NCBI GenBank assembly: GCA_013215825.1
Contig: JABSQN010000001.1
Location: forward strand, 526,679-590,678
DNA length: 64,000 nt
DNA from: Piscirickettsiaceae bacterium
GTDB lineage: Bacteria; Pseudomonadota; Gammaproteobacteria; Nitrosococcales; Methylophagaceae
Direction: 5' to 3'
Part shown: in pieces, positions 41,483-51,545 of the stretch
Layout: each line of letters begins with the position of its first letter
Position numbering within the stretch: the stretch's first letter is position 1
Notes under the pieces: model-generated
Told to the model about the DNA's origin: nothing
The model's database searches: none
Seen by the model: only the letters and a program-made list of their open reading frames with translations
Translations under genes and position numbers: made by a program

Positions 41483-41683
41483 ATGATGGCAGATGTAATG
41501 GGTGCAGCAGCGGGTACATTATGGACGTATTTGAATGAAAACGGTGCGGTTAGCGCCACTAAAATTACCAAAGATACAACGTTGGATGCAAAAAGTGTGC
41601 AGCGTGCAATCGGTTGGTTAGCCAAAGAAGGCAAGCTCGTTATTGCAACAAAAGGCCGGACAGAAACTATTTCATTGAAATAG
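41483..41683 (+). CDS. Small winged helix-turn-helix protein (DUF2582)
   Basis: A 66-residue protein from ATG 41483 (or 41486), six to nine bases after GGAG at 41473-41476; the upstream ATG 41471 has no ribosome site. The sequence LWTYLNENGAVSATKITKDT and SVQRAIGWLAKEGKLVI is a compact winged helix of the DUF2582 family. Family members are small, standalone and of unknown function, though the fold suggests DNA binding. It ends before a strong terminator and is monocistronic. Confidence 0.85.
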   Translation: MMADVMGAAAGTLWTYLNENGAVSATKITKDTTLDAKSVQRAIGWLAKEGKLVIATKGRTETISLK

Positions 41684-41700
41684 AGTTGCAAATAACTTAT

Positions 41701-41738
41701 AAAAAGCCCTCATACCTTTTCGGTTCGAGGGCTTTTTT
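41701..41738 (+). terminator. Rho-independent terminator after the winged-helix gene
   Basis: AAAAAGCCCTC (41701-41711) pairs with GAGGGCTTTTTT (41727-41738) across a 15-base loop and ends in T6. It separates the winged-helix gene from the PhoX-like gene. Confidence 0.93.
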
Positions 41739-41754
41739 GTTTATGGAGAAGATT

Positions 41755-43065
41755 ATGCTATTAAGCAGAACGTTACTTATTGTTATTTTAACGATGTCCT
41801 CAATAAGTGTTTTTTCTGAAGAAGCTGGTGAACAAAATTTATTCAGCTTTGAGCCCATTTCTCAATCAGCAAATAGTGCAGATTGGGATGCAACCGCACC
41901 GTGGGTGTTACCTAATGGTTTTTCTCAACGTGTTATTGCGGATGAAGTTTCATCATTGAATATCTATGGTGATGGTTGTTCTGACTGGCTTGATATGAAT
42001 ACCGTCAATGAAACTGGGCGGATGGCCGGACGTTATTTGTATCGTACTCATGAAGCTCGTATCGGTAGTGATGCCAACAAATATCCGTGTGCGCCCACTT
42101 ATGATCGTGTTGGGGCAGCAGTATCTGTTGTTGATCTGAAAACGGGGGAAACAAAAATCATTGCAAACAAACTGGATTGGACAGCATTAGATGGTATTCG
42201 CTGGACTCCATGGGGAACCATTTTGTTTGCAGAAGAAACCACTGACGGGCGATTGTTTGAATTAACATTAGATGAGCAAGATTTAATGGCGGGTACTGTT
42301 AAAGCTCATCCGGCAGTGGGGTTAATGGCACATGAAGGTATTGATGTCGATAAAGACGGTGCTATTTATATTGTGGACGAATATCGAGGACAGTCGTGGG
42401 GCTGTGGTGATATTAAACCCTGTGGTGGTGGTATTTATAAATTTGTTCCTAATCACTATGGCAAGTTAGAAACCGGGCAATTGTATATGCTGAAAGTTAT
42501 GGGTGATGATGGTGTCGGTCAAGGCGAATGGGTAGGGCCTATTGAGCCTGCTAATGTACGTCTTTCCGGTGCAAAGTTCGGCGGCACGAGTTATCAGCGA
42601 CCAGAAGATTTAGAACTTATTGCTAATACATTATATATTGCGATTACAGAAGGTTCACAAGATGAGCATGGACAGCAGAAATATGATGGTCGAGTGATTG
42701 CCATTGATTTGGAATCAATGAGGGTATCTAATTTTGTGAAAGCGGGTATGAATGCACCAGTAGAAATTGGCAAGCCCGGAGATAACGATTTTCAAACAGG
42801 TTTCGATAATCCTGATAATCTTGCAGAGAGCCCCGATGGACGTTTAATTATTGTTGAAGATAATAGTCCGTCTGATATTTGGTTTGCAGATACGGATCAG
42901 AATGGTGATGGCGCGGCAGAACATGTTTGGCTCTTTGGTTCTTTAAGTGATTATGAAGCGGAAGGGACGGGCGTTTATTTTGGTTCTGATGCTAAGACCA
43001 TGTTTATTAATGTTCAGCACGCGACAAATCCAGACGGCGATGCAACTTGGGCCATTACTAAGTAG
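41755..43065 (+). CDS. PhoX-like (DUF839) exported protein
   Basis: The 436-residue protein starts at ATG 41755, after GGAGA at 41745-41749; the frame upstream to 41614 crosses the terminator and is not used. A Sec-type signal peptide (LLIVILTMSSISVFS) is followed by a beta-propeller-like region with the DUF839 motifs WTPWGTILFAEETTDGRLFE and SYQRPEDLELIANTLYIA. PhoX alkaline phosphatases are normally Tat-exported, but I see no twin arginine here. It may be a phosphatase or a related propeller enzyme. Confidence 0.82.
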   Translation: MLLSRTLLIVILTMSSISVFSEEAGEQNLFSFEPISQSANSADWDATAPWVLPNGFSQRVIADEVSSLNIYGDGCSDWLDMNTVNETGRMAGRYLYRTHEARIGSDANKYPCAPTYDRVGAAVSVVDLKTGETKIIANKLDWTALDGIRWTPWGTILFAEETTDGRLFELTLDEQDLMAGTVKAHPAVGLMAHEGIDVDKDGAIYIVDEYRGQSWGCGDIKPCGGGIYKFVPNHYGKLETGQLYMLKVMGDDGVGQGEWVGPIEPANVRLSGAKFGGTSYQRPEDLELIANTLYIAITEGSQDEHGQQKYDGRVIAIDLESMRVSNFVKAGMNAPVEIGKPGDNDFQTGFDNPDNLAESPDGRLIIVEDNSPSDIWFADTDQNGDGAAEHVWLFGSLSDYEAEGTGVYFGSDAKTMFINVQHATNPDGDATWAITK

Positions 43066-43068
43066 ACA

Positions 43069-43102
43069 AAACGAGTCTCAGTACAATGACTGGCGCTCGT
43101 TT
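43069..43102. terminator. Possible bidirectional terminator hairpin
   Basis: AAACGAG (43069-43075) and CTCGTTT (43096-43102) are exact inverted repeats between the convergent PhoX-like and DUF3365 genes. The stem is short and the loop long, so efficiency is doubtful. Confidence 0.35.
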
Positions 43103-43109
43103 ACAAATC

Positions 43110-43670
43110 TCAGTAGGTAATTTTTCGCACCGTAAATGCACCGCGAATATCACCTAATTTAAAACCGGTCGCTTGGTCATTAGGATAAAGCTCATTCAGC
43201 TTAGCTTGAACCACGGGATCAATATTACTGCCATGGCAGGTTAAACAGACTTTACCTGTTGGAATCGCTTTCATCATACGCATTTCATGGCGACCAGATT
43301 GTGTTATCGCTTCACTAACAAACAGTGTTTTAATATCTTCACCTTGTTGTTTGAGTGAGTCGAATTGAAATAAGATTTCTTTTTCCCACGGATCAGCCTC
43401 ATTACTCGGATTACGTACTTTGAGACTGGTACGGGAAATATCAAAATCATACTTCTTGGATAGTTCGGCTGAAATAGCGGGGGCCACTTGATTGCATACC
43501 GAAATAGCCTCAATGGGACCACCTGATTTCATTGCAGCAACTAAGGATGCTTTTAATGTTGTTGCAAACTCTTTAATAGCAACGTTACCTTGTTGCGTGA
43601 ATTGCTCATGTTCATTAGCGAATGAATTTTGAGAAAGTAACGCGACTAGTAAAAATACGGCTTTATTCAT
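43110..43670 (-). CDS. DUF3365 haem-binding periplasmic protein
   Basis: A 186-residue protein with a signal peptide (KAVFLLVALLSQNSFANE) and a DUF3365 domain. One c-type haem motif, CLTCH, lies near residue 150, with the ICNQVAPAI-like SVCNQVAPAISAELSKKYDF segment typical of the family. Related proteins sense redox state or gas through a haem. It has no obvious operon partner except the DUF2892 gene 60 bases away on the same strand. Confidence 0.88.
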   Translation of the reverse strand: MNKAVFLLVALLSQNSFANEHEQFTQQGNVAIKEFATTLKASLVAAMKSGGPIEAISVCNQVAPAISAELSKKYDFDISRTSLKVRNPSNEADPWEKEILFQFDSLKQQGEDIKTLFVSEAITQSGRHEMRMMKAIPTGKVCLTCHGSNIDPVVQAKLNELYPNDQATGFKLGDIRGAFTVRKITY

Positions 43671-43730
43671 TTAGTTTACTCCAATCAAATAGAGACTTTT
43701 ACACGAATCGTGCAACGGTCTAAAATAGTG

Positions 43731-43934
43731 TTAGTCGAAAGCATGGCCTGATTTTTTGCCGGCTGCTTTTAGCATTTTGGCAAGAGGACAAAAGCCGGTA
43801 AATGCAGCTTGTAATAAATTGGCCCCCACAAAGACAGTTAACCACATCCAAGCGGGATGATGAGTATTAGACAGTAAAACACTAAGTAAAATCATACTGC
43901 CAGCAAATGCGAAAATAAGACGGTCGATATTCAT
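43731..43934 (-). CDS. DUF2892 (YgaP-like) small membrane protein
   Basis: The 67-residue protein has two hydrophobic helices ([19 protein letters not shown] and [19 protein letters not shown]) and the characteristic [13 protein letters not shown] end of DUF2892 proteins. Family members are often fused to or encoded near rhodaneses, but here it stands before a DUF3365 gene. The conserved Cys in GFCP may bind metal or sulfur, which is inference. Confidence 0.87.
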   Translation of the reverse strand: MNIDRLIFAFAGSMILLSVLLSNTHHPAWMWLTVFVGANLLQAAFTGFCPLAKMLKAAGKKSGHAFD

Positions 43935-44067
43935 AATAATTCATTAATTAGTAAATGCTAATATACTTTATACTACTCTGTTCAAGGCGCCTGTCAATAT
44001 TGATGACATTCGACAGGGCTTGTATGTTAATCTTCCAAACTGAACTTTTCGGCCACACTAACTTTAA

Positions 44068-45990
<1,923 letters not shown>

Positions 45991-46012
45991 TTATGAATGA
46001 GATAGGTAAATA

Positions 46013-48253
46013 ATGAGTTCATTAGTAGATGATTTAGAACAATTACCGGTTCGAGATTTTACTGAAAAAGCGTATTTGGATTATTCCATGTACGTTATTT
46101 TGGATCGGGCGTTGCCGCATGTGGGTGATGGGCTAAAACCAGTGCAGCGACGTATTATTTATGCGATGTCGGAGCTGGGTTTGAGTTCGGGATCTAAGCA
46201 CAAAAAGTCAGCACGTACCGTCGGTGATGTGTTGGGTAAATACCATCCTCATGGTGATTCCGCATGTTATGAAGCGATGGTGTTGATGGCGCAGCCATTC
46301 TCATACCGTTATCCGCTGGTGGATGGGCAAGGTAACTGGGGGTCAATGGATGATCCTAAGTCTTTTGCTGCAATGCGTTATACCGAATCAAAACTAACGG
46401 CGTATGCCAGCACCTTATTGGGTGAGTTGGCTCAAGGTACGGTGAATTGGGTGCCAAACTTTGATGGCTCAATGAATGAGCCCGAGTTATTACCCGCACG
46501 ATTACCGAATATATTATTGAATGGCGGTAGTGGTATCGCGGTGGGGATGGCAACGGATATTCCGCCCCATAACTTACGTGAAGTCGTGGCTGCTTGTTTG
46601 CAGTTATTGAAAAAGCCAACGACGAAACTTGACGAATTATTAGAGAATATTCAAGGGCCAGATTTCCCAACTAGTGGTGAAATTGTGTCTTCCCGTGACG
46701 ATCTACGGAAAATATACACCACCGGACGAGGCAGCGTGCGCCAACGTGCTTGCTATGTAAAAGAAGGCGATGAATTGATTATTAATGCCTTGCCGTATCA
46801 AGTGTCGGGCGCCAAAATAATTGAACAAATTGCATCTCAAATGGTGAGTAAGAAATTGCCGATGGTGGCTGATTTACGTGATGAATCCGATCATGAAAAT
46901 CCAGTAAGATTAGTGATTGTGCCGCGCTCAAATCGTGTTGATATTGATGGTTTGATGTTGCATTTATTTGCCACTACAGATTTAGAAAAAAGCCATCGCG
47001 TTAATATGAATATGATTGGCTTGGATGGTCGTCCACAAGTTAAGAACTTAAAAGACTTACTGACAGAATGGCTGACATATCGTACTAAAACAGTACGTCG
47101 TCGCTTGCAATATCGCTTAGATAAAATTATTGATCGCCTCCATGTGTTGGAAGGTTTGTTGATTGCGTATCTTAATATTGATGAAGTGATTGCCATTATT
47201 CGTAGCGAAGATGATCCTAAACCGGTATTAATGGAACGTTTTGGTATTAGTGATCGCCAAGCGGAATCGGTCTTAGAGTTAAAATTACGCCATCTAGCTA
47301 AATTAGAAGAAATTCGCATTCGTTCGGAGATGGATGATCTCAATGTAGAACGAAAAAAATTAGAGTTATTATTGAGCTCTGATACACGATTAAAAACATT
47401 GATTCGTAAAGAATTGATTGCCGATTCAGATAAGTTTGGTGATGATCGTCGTTCACAAATTGTAGAACGAAATGCATCAAAAGCCCTAAGTGAAACAGAG
47501 TTATTACCCACCGAACCGTTGACCATTGTCTTATCTGAAAGTGGTTGGGTACGTGCTGCGAAAGGCTATGATGTTGATGCTGAAGCCTTAAATTACCGCA
47601 CGGGTGATCGTTATATGGCATCGGTCAATGCCCGCAGTAATCAGCAGATTGTGTTTTTAGATTCAACGGGACGAAGTTACTCGATTTCTGCACATAATCT
47701 ACCGTCAGCACGAGGACAGGGTGAGCCGTTAAGTGGTCGCTTCCAATGCCCACCTGATGCTCGATTTGTTGCTGTATTAGCAGGAGATATGGATAAAGCA
47801 TTACTGTTATCAAATACTGCAGGTTATGGTTTTGTAACGACATTAGAAAATCTATTGGCGAAGAATAAAGCGGGTAAAGCCTTATTCAATCTGCCAACAG
47901 GTGCTGAGATATTACCTATATTATGGTTAGAAAAACCAGAGTCAGATCAGTTAGCTGTCACAGCGGCTGATGGTCGTTTATTGGTGTTTTCTGCCAGTGA
48001 AATGCCAAGGCTCAATAAGGGGAAAGGTGTTCGCTTAATTAATATTCCTCAAGCACGGTTTGCAAGTAAACAAGAATGGTTGCATTCGGTAACAGTAATT
48101 CCAGAAGGGTGTAGTGTGACTATTTATGCGGGAAAACGGCATTTAACATTAAAACCAGTTGATATTGCACATTACACAACAGATCGAGGTAAACGAGGCA
48201 ATAAACTGCCGCGAGGTCTACAAAAAGTGACTGCTGTCGAAATTACAGAGTAG
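46013..48253 (+). CDS. parC: DNA topoisomerase IV subunit A
   Basis: The 746-residue protein has the catalytic tyrosine in [11 protein letters not shown] and the quinolone region [11 protein letters not shown], with wild-type Ser and Glu. A short C-terminal propeller follows with diverged blades, as expected for ParC rather than GyrA (no GQRGGKG box). GREEN-type gyrase features are lacking. It is read with parE. The following formate dehydrogenase accessory gene begins five bases after the stop, so read-through is possible. Confidence 0.95.
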   Translation: MSSLVDDLEQLPVRDFTEKAYLDYSMYVILDRALPHVGDGLKPVQRRIIYAMSELGLSSGSKHKKSARTVGDVLGKYHPHGDSACYEAMVLMAQPFSYRYPLVDGQGNWGSMDDPKSFAAMRYTESKLTAYASTLLGELAQGTVNWVPNFDGSMNEPELLPARLPNILLNGGSGIAVGMATDIPPHNLREVVAACLQLLKKPTTKLDELLENIQGPDFPTSGEIVSSRDDLRKIYTTGRGSVRQRACYVKEGDELIINALPYQVSGAKIIEQIASQMVSKKLPMVADLRDESDHENPVRLVIVPRSNRVDIDGLMLHLFATTDLEKSHRVNMNMIGLDGRPQVKNLKDLLTEWLTYRTKTVRRRLQYRLDKIIDRLHVLEGLLIAYLNIDEVIAIIRSEDDPKPVLMERFGISDRQAESVLELKLRHLAKLEEIRIRSEMDDLNVERKKLELLLSSDTRLKTLIRKELIADSDKFGDDRRSQIVERNASKALSETELLPTEPLTIVLSESGWVRAAKGYDVDAEALNYRTGDRYMASVNARSNQQIVFLDSTGRSYSISAHNLPSARGQGEPLSGRFQCPPDARFVAVLAGDMDKALLLSNTAGYGFVTTLENLLAKNKAGKALFNLPTGAEILPILWLEKPESDQLAVTAADGRLLVFSASEMPRLNKGKGVRLINIPQARFASKQEWLHSVTVIPEGCSVTIYAGKRHLTLKPVDIAHYTTDRGKRGNKLPRGLQKVTAVEITE

Positions 48254-48258
48254 GAGCC

Positions 48259-48729
48259 ATGGTGCAGGAAATAGGATCTGATTCGGCGATTGTTGCCGCG
48301 ATTATATTGAAGCAAGCTAGCCAGCATCCGTGGGGTGATGCGATTTGGTCTTTGGCTGGGTTGGTGCCTGGCTTATCTCAAAATGCGTTGTCAGATATTG
48401 AGGCTCAGGGTGAGTTGCATATTTGGTCAGATTTAAAAATACAGCTTTACCCGCTACATTGTGATTCTTATTATCATAATTTAGTGTCGGGAGAGCCCAA
48501 TGTTTATTTAGTATGCCAATATGATGAAGATGATCAGCCCCAGCCCTTATTATTAACCGTTGATTATGATGAAGCCGCGTCGTATATGGAAACGGGAGAG
48601 CTGGTGTTAAACACATTATTGTCTGCCGAATTAAGTGAATGGTTAGAAGCCTTTGTACTTACGCATTATCAACCGGAAAAACCTAAAAAACGTCGTCGTA
48701 AACAATGGCATGATAAGGCGAAGCGATGA
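48259..48729 (+). CDS. DUF3305 protein of the formate dehydrogenase cluster
   Basis: The 156-residue protein contains the DUF3305 pattern: SAIVAAIILKQASQHPWGDAIWSLAGLVPG, then YHNLVSGEPNVYLVCQYDEDDQP, and a basic tail (EKPKKRRRKQWHDKAKR). DUF3305 and DUF3306 genes are regularly paired ahead of membrane-bound formate dehydrogenase genes in proteobacteria. No membrane segment or signal peptide is present. Its role, perhaps in maturation, is not established. AGGAG lies across the parC stop. Confidence 0.88.
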   Translation: MVQEIGSDSAIVAAIILKQASQHPWGDAIWSLAGLVPGLSQNALSDIEAQGELHIWSDLKIQLYPLHCDSYYHNLVSGEPNVYLVCQYDEDDQPQPLLLTVDYDEAASYMETGELVLNTLLSAELSEWLEAFVLTHYQPEKPKKRRRKQWHDKAKR

Positions 48730-49151
48730 CCAGCGATAAAGACGGGCTCTTATCACGTTGGTCAAGGCGTAAGTTAGATAGCTCAAATGATGATGAGCCG
48801 TCTGAAAAGATACTGGAAAGTGACATTGCTAAAGAAAGTCATGCGGAAGAGGTTGATGAGACTGACTTGCCACTTTGGCAGCAAAAAGACGTTGATTCTG
48901 ATGATAAGCGGCAGGCATTAGCCTCCTTATTCCGTCAGCCAGAATTTAAGGATGTGGATCATATGAATGAATATGATGAAGATTTTACCCAGTTTAGTGG
49001 TTTAGGTGATATTGTCACCCAAGAAATGAAGCGTATGTTCAAGGTTGTTGAAGAGCATACTCGAGTAAAAGATGAATTAATTTCTTCAGAGAATGTTGAT
49101 GTTAAACCATCAATCGAGCCTGAAGATAAAGAGGATAACGAGATTGCATAA
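48726..49151 (+). CDS. DUF3306 protein of the formate dehydrogenase cluster
   Basis: A 141-residue, strongly acidic protein opening with the DUF3306 signature LLSRWSRRKLDSS and carrying LASLFRQPEFKDVDHMNEYDEDFTQF. It overlaps DUF3305 by four bases. Its C-terminal part is low complexity. Members are encoded with formate dehydrogenases but have no demonstrated activity. Confidence 0.87.
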   Translation: MTSDKDGLLSRWSRRKLDSSNDDEPSEKILESDIAKESHAEEVDETDLPLWQQKDVDSDDKRQALASLFRQPEFKDVDHMNEYDEDFTQFSGLGDIVTQEMKRMFKVVEEHTRVKDELISSENVDVKPSIEPEDKEDNEIA

Positions 49152-50652
49152 AGCAGTAATTGATGCGGGAATAATGGATATTATGCCTGTTGATCTGGTG
49201 GAGTTTACTTCTACGGGTCGCCTATTAGTGATAGGAAGCGAGCAACAAATCGATGCTGTTTTACCACATCTTGAAGGCTTGAAAATAATAACGACACAGC
49301 AAGCAGCATTAAAGATTGAAGGCTGGTTAGGGAAGTTCCAAGTTGAACTAGAAACGGAAATGACGACCGTTGATTTAGTACTGGATTTATTTGATAAAAC
49401 AGCCATAACATCAAGCGTTCTACCTCTGGGTTATTTTGCTCCTAGAGACAATGCACAAGAACTTGCCGAAGCCTTGCAGCAATTGCCTGACTTAATTGGC
49501 ACCTTTGATAAGCCACGTTATTTTGATTATAAAGCTTCAATTTGTGCTCATTCGCGTCGGCAACTCGTCGGTTGCTCACAATGTATCGATACTTGTCCTG
49601 CCGAGGCAATTGTCAGCACTGGCGATACAGTGACCGTCAATCCATCACTTTGTCAGGGTTGTGGTAGTTGTACGGCAGTTTGCCCATCAGGAGCAATGAG
49701 CTATGTTTTACCCTCGTTGGATGTGAGCCTAAATCGTTTGCGTACCATGCTTAAAACCTATTTTGATCATGAAACTAAGCCGCCACAGTTGATTATTCAT
49801 GATGCTGATAAAGGTCAAATGATGATTGATGCCTTTGGCGAACAATTATCAAATACGGTCATTTGTTTCTCAATTGAAGAAATTGGTGCCTTAGCGATGC
49901 CATTTTGGTTAAGTGCATTTGCCTATGGTGTGGCAAGTATTACTGTTTGGGATGCTGGCAGTCATACCGATCATGATTGGCTGGCGTTACAGAAAGAAAT
50001 TAAAAAAACAAATCAGTTGTTAACAGGATTATCGTATGCGGATAATATTGTAAATTGGTGTTCTGAAAAGACGTTTGATAACTTGCTAAATCATATCGAC
50101 GCTTCAACTAAGATGCCTATTATTAAGCCTGCTCGTTTTGCGGGTATTGATGATAAACGTCGCATGATTACCGTTGCTTTAGAACACTTACATAAGCAAT
50201 CTTCTCAAGCTATCGATGTATTACCACTTAATAAAGATGCTGATTTTGGTAAAATCAAGGTGGATACGAAAGCCTGTACTTTATGTCATTCCTGTGTGTC
50301 CGTATGTCCTGTCGGTGCGGTTTTAGATGGTGGAGACATACCACAACTTAATTTTATTGAAGATCTTTGTGTGCAATGTGGCCTATGTGAAACCGCTTGC
50401 CCAGAAGATGCTATTTCCTTAATTCCTCAGTATTTGTTTGATCGTGAACAAGCACGGAAATTACGTTTATTGCATGAAGAAGCTATATTCCACTGTATAG
50501 ATTGCGATAAAGGCTTTGCAACCAAGAAAATGATCGACACCATGATGGACAAACTAAAAGGACATGCCATGTTTCAAGGTGATGCCTTAAATCGTCTTAA
50601 ATTATGTGAAGATTGTCGGGTGAAAGCGATATATAAGGATGCCAATCAATGA
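49144..50652 (+). CDS. 4Fe-4S ferredoxin-type protein of the formate dehydrogenase cluster
   Basis: About 502 residues if started at TTG 49144 after GAGG (49131-49134). ATG 49174 and ATG 49093 are alternatives. Four Fe-S motifs are visible: CSQCIDTCP and CQGCGSCTAVCP in the first half, CTLCHSCVSVCP and CVQCGLCETACP in the second. A final CIDCDKGFATK and LCEDCR region adds cysteines. Proteins of this type accompany DUF3305/3306-associated formate dehydrogenases and may be electron carriers or cluster donors. It overlaps the TorD gene. Confidence 0.85.
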   Translation: MHKAVIDAGIMDIMPVDLVEFTSTGRLLVIGSEQQIDAVLPHLEGLKIITTQQAALKIEGWLGKFQVELETEMTTVDLVLDLFDKTAITSSVLPLGYFAPRDNAQELAEALQQLPDLIGTFDKPRYFDYKASICAHSRRQLVGCSQCIDTCPAEAIVSTGDTVTVNPSLCQGCGSCTAVCPSGAMSYVLPSLDVSLNRLRTMLKTYFDHETKPPQLIIHDADKGQMMIDAFGEQLSNTVICFSIEEIGALAMPFWLSAFAYGVASITVWDAGSHTDHDWLALQKEIKKTNQLLTGLSYADNIVNWCSEKTFDNLLNHIDASTKMPIIKPARFAGIDDKRRMITVALEHLHKQSSQAIDVLPLNKDADFGKIKVDTKACTLCHSCVSVCPVGAVLDGGDIPQLNFIEDLCVQCGLCETACPEDAISLIPQYLFDREQARKLRLLHEEAIFHCIDCDKGFATKKMIDTMMDKLKGHAMFQGDALNRLKLCEDCRVKAIYKDANQ

Positions 50653-51218
50653 GTGATGAAAATACAGTTTGGCGATCACAAACCTATGCTTTATTAGCTC
50701 GATTATTATCATCTCCACCTGATCAAAACTTGCTGGACAACATTGCTGCACTAGAAATAACCGAAGCTGAAAGTCCAATGGGCAAGCTGTGGTTATTATT
50801 AAAGAACAGTGTAAAGCAAGCCGATGTTGTCGTGATTGATGAAGAATACCAACGGGTATTTATTGGGGTGACACATGGCGAAATTATTCCATATAGCTCT
50901 TATTATCAAACCGGATTCTTGATGGAGGAGCCGTTAGCTGAATTACGTACATCATTGGCGAAACTAGGTTTAGTACGCCAAAAAGAAACAACGGAGCCAG
51001 AAGATCATGTGGCGGCAGAATGTGATGTAATGCGATTAATTCTTGACGCAGAAGGCACCCCCGTTATCAGTGATAAAGAATTCTTTATTCAGCATCTTAA
51101 GCCGTGGTTTGCTAAATTTTTCCAAGATCTTTCTCAGATAGATAAGACCTCTTTTTATTCTATAGTCGGTCAATTTGGTGCGGGTTTTATCAATTTAGAA
51201 ATGAGCGTTTATCGCTAG
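50649..51218 (+). CDS. TorD-family molybdoenzyme chaperone
   Basis: The 189-residue all-helical protein has the TorD/DmsD pattern: RSQTYALLARLLSSPPD, the YQRVFIGVTHGEIIPYSSYYQTGFLMEEPLAELR stretch, and EPEDHVAAECDVMRL. Such chaperones hold the Tat-exported molybdoenzyme until its cofactor is inserted. The likely client is the formate dehydrogenase catalytic subunit encoded 327 bases further on. It overlaps the ferredoxin gene by four bases. Confidence 0.92.
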   Translation: MSDENTVWRSQTYALLARLLSSPPDQNLLDNIAALEITEAESPMGKLWLLLKNSVKQADVVVIDEEYQRVFIGVTHGEIIPYSSYYQTGFLMEEPLAELRTSLAKLGLVRQKETTEPEDHVAAECDVMRLILDAEGTPVISDKEFFIQHLKPWFAKFFQDLSQIDKTSFYSIVGQFGAGFINLEMSVYR

Positions 51219-51329
51219 TTTATACTTGATTGAAAGCCTTATTTAGGCGATACTGAACGCCAATGTTTTTCACAGAAAACCCTTGGATTTTCTAGGGAAT
51301 TTGAGTGTGGTGTTATGGAGGATAACGGT

Positions 51330-51539
51330 GTGGCTAAATCTTCGAGGGTTGATCGGCGAGAGTTCTTAAGTAAGTTGACTGCGACAGTTGGTGGTACAGC
51401 GACGTTAGCACTCGCATCATCCATGGTGCAAGCCACTCCTTATGTTGAAAAAACTGAAGAAACGATCAGCGTGCCTAAAGCCAAAGGTTATCAACGTACA
51501 CAACATGTTGATACCTATTATCAATTAGCAGACTTTTAA
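51330..51539 (+). CDS. Formate dehydrogenase region Tat-target protein
   Basis: The 69-residue protein starts at GTG 51330, eight bases after GGAGG (51317-51321); an ATG at 51315 has no ribosome site. It opens with a Tat signal (VDRREFLSKL, then TATVGGTATLALASSMVQA). Short proteins with this build are consistently found beside formate dehydrogenase genes. The mature part is under 45 residues. Its job is unknown, and it may bind the catalytic subunit. Confidence 0.88.
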   Translation: MAKSSRVDRREFLSKLTATVGGTATLALASSMVQATPYVEKTEETISVPKAKGYQRTQHVDTYYQLADF

Positions 51540-51545
51540 TTCCAT

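Noticed and set aside
41614-41754. An N-terminal extension of the PhoX-like protein from 41614
   Set aside because: It would run through a strong terminator and the end of the winged-helix gene; the ATG at 41755 has a ribosome site and starts a signal peptide.
46891-47526. A 211-codon open frame on the minus strand inside parC
   Set aside because: It is a shadow of parC: no ribosome site, no recognisable domain, and parC shows clear family motifs throughout the same bases.
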